Shown here piece after piece: positions 25,627 to 32,473 of a stretch of DNA of 64,000 nt. Source of the DNA: Desulfuromonas sp964536375 (GTDB taxonomy: Bacteria > Desulfobacterota > Desulfuromonadia > Desulfuromonadales > Desulfuromonadaceae). Within the stretch, counting starts at the first letter, position 1. Every line of letters begins with the position of its first letter. The position numbers were made by a program, and so were the translations under genes. The stretch lies in NCBI GenBank assembly GCA_964536375.1, contig CAZHXF010000003.1, positions 17,911 through 81,910 of the forward strand. The letters are read 5' to 3'. Under the pieces are notes generated by a model. The model was not told the DNA's origin. It searched no databases and was given only the letters and a program-made list of their open reading frames with translations.

Positions 25627-25950
25627 TTATTTTATGTGGCATTTATTACATCTTGTCGGGGCATTCTTGTTGCCCTGTTTTGCTTCTTTTTTGTGGCAGG
25701 GCAGACACAAATCGTGCCCCTGCTTCTTGTTTTCCATACTGATTTTTGCTGGTGTTTCTTCGGTGTGGCAGCTGGAGCATCCCAGTTCGGTGCCATGTTT
25801 GTCGTGGGTAAATGTTACGGTACCTTTGCCGGTGTACAGATAGGTTTCGGCCGCAAAAGCTGTAGTGCTCAATAATAAACTTAAGCTCACCAGTGCCAGT
25901 GCTAGAAAGATTGTTTGCCTTTTTGTCTTTGCTGTTTTTGTCATTTTCAT
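25627..25950 (-). CDS. Three-haem c7/c3-type periplasmic cytochrome
   Basis: 107 residues: a signal peptide, then three CXXCH haem motifs (CSSCH, CLPCH, CNKCH) and further histidines (HDKH, GHDLC) that could be distal ligands. This is the pattern of the class III c7 cytochromes of Desulfuromonas and Geobacter, which carry electrons across the periplasm in metal and sulfur respiration. Strong GGAGG ribosome site 6 bases before the ATG. It points to an anaerobic, electron-transfer lifestyle. Confidence 0.9.
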   Translation of the reverse strand: MKMTKTAKTKRQTIFLALALVSLSLLLSTTAFAAETYLYTGKGTVTFTHDKHGTELGCSSCHTEETPAKISMENKKQGHDLCLPCHKKEAKQGNKNAPTRCNKCHIK

Positions 25951-26164
25951 TTTGTGCCTCCATGTGAGTTAGGGGGAAATGGTTGCTAACAACTTGTGGC
26001 TATTGTTACTAATATTCTTTCTCTTTACATTAGATATCTAGCCGAATGTAGATAGATGTCGAGTAAAGGTTATGTATTTACAGTATGTTGTATAGGTGTT
26101 GCGGGTGGGTAATTGATGGGTGTGTCGTTGCTCTTTATAGATAATTCTGTTAGTGTCGGTCATT

Positions 26165-27073
26165 ATGAAGCTTAGTGAGATAACAAAAAACGATGTCACG
26201 GTTAATGTTGATGGTTTGGCTATCAAGCGGATTCGTGAGCAGCAATCTCTGACACAATTATATGTGGCAAAAGTTGTTGGTGTTACTACTGACACTATCT
26301 CGCGCTGGGAAAATAATCGCTATCCAACAATTAAACGGGTTAATGCCCAGAAATTAGCTGAGGCGCTGGAGGTTGATCTTGAACAGATTTTGCGAGCTGT
26401 TGATGCGCAAATGGAGCAACTTGATAAGGGTAAAAAGACACGCAACATCAAGGTATGGATCAGTGTCGTAGCAATTGCTGTAGTCGCTGCTGTCTGTGGA
26501 ATGTGGCTGTGGCGGGCGCACCCAATACATATTGTTGCTGAACGGTTGCTGCCTAGTTACGCCAGCCCGGGAATGATTATTCCGGTGCAGATAAGCTTAC
26601 ACGGCGCTGGGGTTCGTGGTGTGGTACGCGAGACGCTCCCTGCTGGATGGGAATTCGTCAGCGCAATGCCAGTTCCATCCAGTGTCGACAAAGATAAGGG
26701 GTTGTTGCGCTGGATTGTGCAGATAGCCGATAGCCCGGTAAATATTTACTATCTGGTCAAAGTTGCAGCGGATGGTGTATTGGATTCCATGCCAAGCTTT
26801 GATGGTGGTGTAGTTATTCGCAATACGGCTGATAGTGCGCGCGAGGAGTTGATCGGTGTTAACCGATTGGTCATCGCACACATTCATTGGGCCGATTTGA
26901 ATGGTGACGGGGTAATTGATGACGACGAGATGCTCGAAGCTGCTTCGCTCAGTGAAAATATGCTCGATCTTCCCCTCGATCTGGACAGTGTAGAAGAACT
27001 ATGGATTGAAGAGCAATACCACTGGTCTGTTCAGGAGAATACTTTCATTCCCAATAAAATAGATACGGATTAA
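26165..27073 (+). CDS. Membrane-tethered HTH regulator with extracytoplasmic EF-hand-like loop
   Basis: About 302 residues. An XRE-type helix-turn-helix occupies about residues 15-75 (IKRIREQQSLTQLYVAKVVG, TDTISRWENNRYP). A single transmembrane helix at about 97-120 (VWISVVAIAVVAAVCGMWLW) puts the rest outside. The outer part has a DUF11/cohesin-like beta domain (RETLPAGWEFVSAMPVPSSV) and a calcium-type loop DLNGDGVIDDDE near residue 250, as in dockerins. The topology resembles RodZ, but the outer domain differs. No partner gene is adjacent. The start at 26165 has a weak ribosome site. Confidence 0.72.
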   Translation: MKLSEITKNDVTVNVDGLAIKRIREQQSLTQLYVAKVVGVTTDTISRWENNRYPTIKRVNAQKLAEALEVDLEQILRAVDAQMEQLDKGKKTRNIKVWISVVAIAVVAAVCGMWLWRAHPIHIVAERLLPSYASPGMIIPVQISLHGAGVRGVVRETLPAGWEFVSAMPVPSSVDKDKGLLRWIVQIADSPVNIYYLVKVAADGVLDSMPSFDGGVVIRNTADSAREELIGVNRLVIAHIHWADLNGDGVIDDDEMLEAASLSENMLDLPLDLDSVEELWIEEQYHWSVQENTFIPNKIDTD

Positions 27074-27233
27074 TGGATAAGCACGCGATTGGTAATTAGT
27101 GCGTGGTGGTCAATTGAATTTATTAAATCTTTTCGAGTGCCAAGCGCTATGGTTTGTTTTATACTCCCGTGGTTACACGGGTGTAGCTTTATCAATCAAT
27201 TTGCCAGTTGTTATTTATTAGGTGAGCATAATC

Positions 27234-28202
27234 ATGGAACAAGTACTAAAAATGCTGGACAATGACATGTCGCTGGTCGAGCAACAGTTTAAGCGTGACC
27301 TTGATTCAGATGTTTTGTTGATTCGCAAAGTAGGAGAATACGTCTTTGCTAGTGGTGGTAAACGCATGCGCCCGATGTTGGTTTTGTTGGCGGCACGCAT
27401 GACTGGTTATCAGGGCCATCAGCATATCGGTGTTGCAAGCGTAGTCGAATTTATTCATACAGCGACCCTGTTGCATGATGATGTTGTCGATAGTGCAGAT
27501 CTGCGGCGGGGTGAGGCTTCAGCCAACTTGGTGTGGGGCAATGAGGCATCGGTTTTGGTGGGCGACTTTCTGTTTTCCAAGTCATTTTCCTTAATGGTGC
27601 GCACTGGCAGTTTAGCTATTTTACAAGCACTTTCTGATGCAACTACCATGATGGCAGAAGGTGAAGTGCTGCAATTGATTAGCACCTGTGATCTAGATTT
27701 AAGCGAAGAACGCTATATTCAGGTGGTGCGCGATAAAACTGCGGTGCTGATAGCTGCTGCATGCAGGTGCGGCGGAGTGTTGAGTGGTGTGGATGCTGAA
27801 CAGGAACAGGCGCTGAATGACTTTGGTATGCACTTGGGAATAGCGTTTCAATTTATGGACGATGCTCTGGATTACGTGGCAGACCAAGCAGAGTTTGGCA
27901 AAGTTTGTGGTCATGACCTTGAAGAGGGTAAGATGACTTTGCCACTGATTGAAGCATTGCGTCACTGTAATGAACAAGAGCGTAACCTTGTCGATGAAGT
28001 TGTTGAAAAGGAGCAGTTGAGTGATGATGATCTGGCCAGCGTTACTGCTTTAATTCATCGTTACAATGGTATCGATTATACGCGGAACAGAGCTAAGGAG
28101 TTAGTGGCGCGCGCCAAAGAATGTTTAGCAATATTTCCAGAGAGTGAAGCGCGGCGTGCCATGCATGTTTTGGCCGATTATGCGGTGAGCCGCAGTAAAT
28201 AA
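27234..28202 (+). CDS. ispB: Polyprenyl diphosphate synthase (octaprenyl-type)
   Basis: 322 residues of the trans-isoprenyl diphosphate synthase family. First aspartate-rich motif DDVVDSADLRRG follows LLHD; the second is FQFMDDALDY. The ASGGKRMRPMLVLLAA block binds the allylic substrate. The enzyme makes the long side chain for menaquinone or ubiquinone; chain length cannot be set from sequence by eye. AGGTGAG precedes the ATG at 27234. It is a single gene closed by its own terminator. Confidence 0.9.
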   Translation: MEQVLKMLDNDMSLVEQQFKRDLDSDVLLIRKVGEYVFASGGKRMRPMLVLLAARMTGYQGHQHIGVASVVEFIHTATLLHDDVVDSADLRRGEASANLVWGNEASVLVGDFLFSKSFSLMVRTGSLAILQALSDATTMMAEGEVLQLISTCDLDLSEERYIQVVRDKTAVLIAAACRCGGVLSGVDAEQEQALNDFGMHLGIAFQFMDDALDYVADQAEFGKVCGHDLEEGKMTLPLIEALRHCNEQERNLVDEVVEKEQLSDDDLASVTALIHRYNGIDYTRNRAKELVARAKECLAIFPESEARRAMHVLADYAVSRSK

Positions 28203-28236
28203 ATTACGCAAAATAACCATGCTAGTTTAGTGAAAT

Positions 28237-28273
28237 GCCTCTGTTTTTAATTAAACAGGGGCTTTGCTATTTT
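28237..28273 (+). terminator. Intrinsic terminator of ispB
   Basis: GCCTCTGTTT (28237-28246) pairs with AAACAGGGGC (28253-28262), with one T-G wobble, followed by a T-rich stretch. Confidence 0.7.
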
Positions 28274-28409
28274 AACTCTCCAGCCCTGGCTACAGAGTTA
28301 TGTGGTTATCTTGATTAATTAAATGTAAAATCAAGTAGTTAGTAACTTGTGTATGACCTTTTGTCGGTTTGTCTTGTTGTGGATATATCTAATGTGTAAG
28401 CAGATGTTT

Positions 28410-28426
28410 TTGGAATAGTATCTGCA
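28410..28426 (+). promoter_or_regulatory. Possible sigma-54 promoter for the small ORF
   Basis: TTGGAATAGTATCTGCA has GG and GC separated by exactly 10 bases, the -24/-12 spacing of sigma-54 promoters. It matches TTGG and TGC but not the CAC of the consensus. It lies about 50 bases before the small ORF. Confidence 0.25.
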
Positions 28427-28474
28427 GTACTCAATTGCTATGATATTTTCTTCAACAAGAAAGAGCTTGATTTT

Positions 28475-28693
28475 ATGTCTCAAGAAGAATTAGTTCATAA
28501 AAGTTATTTCGAATTTGCCGAGCGCAGTTATCCTATTTCTATTTATCTTTGTGATGGTAAAAATTATATAGCTAAAACTGAATTTGGACCGGACGACATG
28601 ATTATCAATGATGGCACTGATCTTTTAGCTCTGTTAGCGATGCATAGACGTTTATTACCCTTAGCTATCATCTCCAGACAAATGCGTCCTTAA
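28475..28693 (+). CDS. Small protein, unknown
   Basis: 72 residues, soluble, with no motif I recognise (SYPISIYLCDGKNYIAKTEF, then GPDDMIINDGTDLLALLAMH). An AAAGAG-like ribosome site lies upstream of the ATG and a strong terminator lies 40 bases past the stop. It therefore looks like a genuine monocistronic small gene. Confidence 0.5.
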   Translation: MSQEELVHKSYFEFAERSYPISIYLCDGKNYIAKTEFGPDDMIINDGTDLLALLAMHRRLLPLAIISRQMRP

Positions 28694-28730
28694 AAATACT
28701 AATCAGTACGTGATAGTTCATTGCTGCGTA

Positions 28731-28780
28731 TAAATAGAAAAGCCCCATCCAGTGTTGTCTGGACGGGGCTTTTCTATTTA
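28731..28780. terminator. Bidirectional terminator
   Basis: Nearly perfect inverted repeat: TAAATAGAAAAGCCCC-A-TCCAG pairs with CTGGA-C-GGGGCTTTTCTATTTA around TGTTGT. A and T tracts on both sides fit termination of both the small ORF and the leftward RNase gene. Confidence 0.88.
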
Positions 28781-28833
28781 TAATTGGTTAATATTTGCTT
28801 ATGTCTTTTTGGTCTGATTGAAGATAGGTGCTG

Positions 28834-31503
28834 CTATTTATCCTCAGTTACGGCATCTTGTACTGGTTTTTTAGTGGTGCGCCGTCGCCGAACCGGTTTT
28901 TTTTCAGTACTTTGTTGTTCATCCATGTTGGCTGCCGTTTGAGTCTCATTGGCAGAATCAGCATCTAATGCTTTTGTTGGAGTACTCTTGCGAGTAGCGG
29001 TGCGGGTCTTGGGTTTTGCTGGTTTCTTATCAGTGCTATTAGTTGGAACTGTGTCAGCGATTACAGCTTCGTCAGTTGTTTCAGGAGCTTTTATCTTAAC
29101 AACCCTGCGTCTCCGAACCGGTTTTTTCTCTATAATTGGTGTGGAACCTTCAACCATTGCATCGGTGGTATCGCTGGTTTTTTGTAGCGTAGTACTGGTG
29201 GTTGTTTTTTTGCGCACAGTTGTGTTTGTTGGTGCTTTTTCTTCTGCCTGTGATACGTCCTCAACTGCAGGTGTTGGTGATAAGTTCGCTGTTGGATCTG
29301 CTGTTGAGTCGGTTTTTTTGCTGCTTCTGCGGCGGCGAACCGGTTTTTTAACTTCGTTGCTCTGTTCGGTGGCGTCAACCGGACTACCTTGTTGCTCCGT
29401 AGGTAGTGCTGGTATATTTATATTGCTGATTGTCGTCACTTCAGGTGCTTTATTGTCAACCGGAGTGTTTTCCGGCTTGCCTGCTGAGTTTGTTTGCGGC
29501 GCAGGTTGCATCGTCGGTTCTGTTGTTTCAGTCTGTGTTGGGGTGTTTGTTGCAGTTGTGGTTGTTCTTTTGTTTGTTGTGCGGCGGCGTTTAGCAGGTT
29601 TTTTAGCTTCCGGCGCTGCTTCAATGTTTTCAGCTGGGGCACTTACTGCCGCCAGTGGTTGGTCTGCTGTTGTTGTAATCTGTGTTTCAACACTGCTTAC
29701 AACGTCCGATACAGTATCCAGTGGTTGTTGAGCCAGTGCTGGCTCAGCGCCAAGGGTTTCTGTTGTGCGTTGCTCGTCAGTAGAGTTGTTCTCGGTACGG
29801 CGACGGTTTGGTCTCCGGCGGCGGCGCGGTCTTTTTTTGTCATTTGCCGAGGCTGTTTCCTCACTTTGGATGTCTGTGTCAGATTCAATAACCTTAGCAC
29901 TGGCGTTTTCGCTAACTTCAAGGTCATTGTCACTATCTACATCGTTGGTTTGTCCGCGTTCTGACACATCAATGTCTACTAACGCAGTTTGAGCGCTAGC
30001 ACCGTTGTGGAGCTCTTTGCTTTGCTTGATGAACTCCAAGTCAGTTTGTTCCGGGAGGTAGCTTGGGTCAGCATTGATACGTATTTTTAGGTTGTGGCGC
30101 TGTTCAAGGTCAATTAGCTCGATCCGTTTGTTGTTAAGGATGTAATTGGTCACGTCTACAGCTGCAGTGCAGCTAACTAGGTCAATATTTCCCTTGGCAG
30201 TGCCGGCTTGTATCTGTCGCAGTAATGCTACAGAACGTGATTCAGCACCTTTAATGCGACCAGTTCCCTGACAATGGGGGCACTGATGATAAGCCCCTTC
30301 ACCGAGATTGCCTTTTATGCGTTGACGGCTCATTTCCAACAACCCGAATTGGTGGCTGATGCGACCGACTGTGACGCGCGCTTTGTCGATCTTGAGACCA
30401 GTTTTTAATGTTTTTTCTACCTCGCGGGCATTTTTACGTTGGCGCATATCGATAAAATCTATCACGATTAGTCCGCCCATGTCGCGTAAGCGTAATTGTC
30501 GTGCTATCTCTGTGGCCGCTTCAATGTTTACACGAGAGGCAGTGGCCTCAACGTCCTGTTCGCTTGCCATTTTGCCGGAGTTTACATCAATAGCCACTAG
30601 TGCCTCGGTTTGATCCAAAACAATAGATCCACCGGATGGCAGATTTACCGTGTTGCTGGAGAGTTGAGCTATCTGCTCTTCTACCTGGTAACGGGCGAAT
30701 ATCGGCCGTCGTTCCTGGTGGAGTTTTACCAAGGAAACGTACTCTGGCATTACCGCTTTAAAGAAATCACGGGCTTCCTGAAAAACCTTGCGATCATCAA
30801 TAAGCACTTCATCAATCTCTGGTGAAAAATAGTCGCGGATTGAGCGGATTACCAGATTGGATTCCTGATATATTAAAGTTGGAGCTTTTGCTGTTTTGCT
30901 GTGACTAATGATGCTGTTGTAGGTACTCAGTAGATAATCAAAATCACGTTTAAGCTCTTCGGGTGGTTGATCAATAGCGGCCGTGCGGATTATGTAACCC
31001 ATGTTGTCAGGCAACTCTAGTCCGGCAATTGCCTGTTTGATCCCTTTGCGCACGCTCTCATTTTCAATTTTGCGTGAAATACCGCGTGAGTTGCTCTCAG
31101 GCATAAGTACCATGTAGCGCCCGGGCAATGAAATTTCAGTAGTTATAGCTGCGCCCTTATTGCCGCGTTCTTCTTTAACGACTTGAACCAGTATTTGCTG
31201 ACCCCTTTTAAGGATTTGATTGATAGGAACCCGCTTGGTTGTTGGGCTGCCATCGTCTTGCAGTGGATAGAGAGAGGGGTGGATTTCGCCAATTTGGAGA
31301 AAACCAGGGCGTGACGCTCCATAATCTACAAAGGCTGCTTGTAGACCTTGTTCTACGCGAATAACTTCTCCGAGGTAGATATTGCTTTTAGTCTGTTGGC
31401 GTTCCGCTATCTCAATGTCTAGCTCGGTTAAAACACCATCATCAACTATAGCTACCCGGTCCTCCTCAGGAAGGGTGGCGTTGATCAACATTTTTTTGCT
31501 CAT
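28834..31503 (-). CDS. Ribonuclease E/G family protein with long Arg-rich tail
   Basis: 889 residues. The catalytic half (about 1-505) has an S1 domain near 35-120 (NIYLGEVIRVEQGLQAAFVD) and the RNase E/G core. Magnesium-binding aspartates lie in ALVAIDVNSGKM and GLIVIDFIDMRQ, and the zinc link is CPHCQGTGRIKG. The rest is a low-complexity Thr/Ala/Pro/Glu tail studded with at least five repeats of KKPVRRRR or close variants. In RNase E the tail scaffolds the degradosome and binds RNA, so the same is inferred here. The preceding 970-base gap may include a long leader, as in autoregulated rne. Confidence 0.9.
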   Translation of the reverse strand: MSKKMLINATLPEEDRVAIVDDGVLTELDIEIAERQQTKSNIYLGEVIRVEQGLQAAFVDYGASRPGFLQIGEIHPSLYPLQDDGSPTTKRVPINQILKRGQQILVQVVKEERGNKGAAITTEISLPGRYMVLMPESNSRGISRKIENESVRKGIKQAIAGLELPDNMGYIIRTAAIDQPPEELKRDFDYLLSTYNSIISHSKTAKAPTLIYQESNLVIRSIRDYFSPEIDEVLIDDRKVFQEARDFFKAVMPEYVSLVKLHQERRPIFARYQVEEQIAQLSSNTVNLPSGGSIVLDQTEALVAIDVNSGKMASEQDVEATASRVNIEAATEIARQLRLRDMGGLIVIDFIDMRQRKNAREVEKTLKTGLKIDKARVTVGRISHQFGLLEMSRQRIKGNLGEGAYHQCPHCQGTGRIKGAESRSVALLRQIQAGTAKGNIDLVSCTAAVDVTNYILNNKRIELIDLEQRHNLKIRINADPSYLPEQTDLEFIKQSKELHNGASAQTALVDIDVSERGQTNDVDSDNDLEVSENASAKVIESDTDIQSEETASANDKKRPRRRRRPNRRRTENNSTDEQRTTETLGAEPALAQQPLDTVSDVVSSVETQITTTADQPLAAVSAPAENIEAAPEAKKPAKRRRTTNKRTTTTATNTPTQTETTEPTMQPAPQTNSAGKPENTPVDNKAPEVTTISNINIPALPTEQQGSPVDATEQSNEVKKPVRRRRSSKKTDSTADPTANLSPTPAVEDVSQAEEKAPTNTTVRKKTTTSTTLQKTSDTTDAMVEGSTPIIEKKPVRRRRVVKIKAPETTDEAVIADTVPTNSTDKKPAKPKTRTATRKSTPTKALDADSANETQTAANMDEQQSTEKKPVRRRRTTKKPVQDAVTEDK

Positions 31504-32473
31504 GTGAAACCTTTTAAAACGCTAGCATCATTATCGACGCTGGCGGCGCTACGAAAGAATCTTCATTCGTACGCTGATTAATTGTAATGGCTAGTAACGC
31601 TGTGGAGCGTTGCTGCCCAGTGCATATATGACTCTACTTAGTCCCGGATACTAGGCACTATGGGCAATACATAGCTGTCGTTAAATAACGATGTTAGTCC
31701 AGAGATTCAATCCGCTTTAGTGAACCTGTAGCAGGAATGAATATGATCCTTCAGCTATGTATCAATATGACCAGTTACCAGTTTGACTGCTTAATTGCTG
31801 TCTGGTGGAGTAAGTAGAATCAAAAACCTTTATTCTTAGTTAGCGCTGTTAAAAGCGGTTCACTGTCGGCAAGAACTCTATGCCGTCAATGTCGTATTGA
31901 ACAAATATTACACCGTTTTAATGTGCTAGAACTAGTTTGACTATACCAGAAGTGGTTTAATCTTTATACTAATAAAAATGATAGCTTAAACATTTTACCA
32001 GCTGTTTATTGAAGCAAGTATTTTGCTGGGTGGTTCAATCTAGACGATTTCAATCTTGGTTGACTGATGGCTAAATGAAAAATTGAAAAAACAATTAGTG
32101 TATTCAAGCTTTACTGGAGGCGGTATTTTCCAACAAAGATATGTTGTTTGTTTGGTAATTATTCAGTACCTCTTCAGGTTGGTACGCATTCCCCATGGAT
32201 GGGTTTATGTGTCCCTTGTTGTGGGGATTGAGTACTTATCATGCTGAATAGTTACTTTGTTTGTATGTATGCAGCGTGGAAAGCATGTCCTGCGCATGGT
32301 AGCCATGACCGTTAATTTACTAGGGTTAGGTCGAAGAGTACCTAGAAATTTATGATTGATGGTTAAGCGTTTTAAGGAAACCCTGGTGTTCTGATCGAGT
32401 TTGTTTAATTGCGCTGCCATAATCCTCGTGTGTGTAGGATAATGGCAGCGCAATTTTTTAATTTAAGTTGTAG
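31504..32473. other. 970-base non-coding gap with hairpins
   Basis: No convincing ORF on either strand. ATACATAGCTG (31668-31678) and CAGCTATGTAT (about 31750-31760) are exact reverse complements and enclose a small hairpin TCGTTAAATAACGA. A plus-oriented terminator ends the gap. The part nearest the RNase gene could be its structured 5' leader (minus strand). The terminator suggests something read rightward. No known RNA family (tmRNA, RNase P, 6S) was recognised. Confidence 0.45.
32408..32461 (+). terminator. Strong intrinsic terminator, plus-oriented
   Basis: A 20-base arm starting AATTGCGCTGCCAT at 32408 pairs, with one mismatch, to AGGATAATGGCAGCGCAATT, then T6. The T run is on the plus strand. 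The only gene to its right reads leftward and ends at 32474, so either it also serves that gene or it ends an unannotated plus-strand RNA. Confidence 0.7.

Noticed and set aside
28949..29731. 260-residue plus-strand ORF antisense to the RNase gene
   Set aside because: Low-complexity Val/Ser composition is the mirror of the Thr/Ala/Pro-rich RNase tail; no ribosome site or homology.
32205..32453. 82-residue minus-strand ORF in the large gap
   Set aside because: Its start region overlaps a terminator stem, no ribosome site, composition unlike coding sequence.
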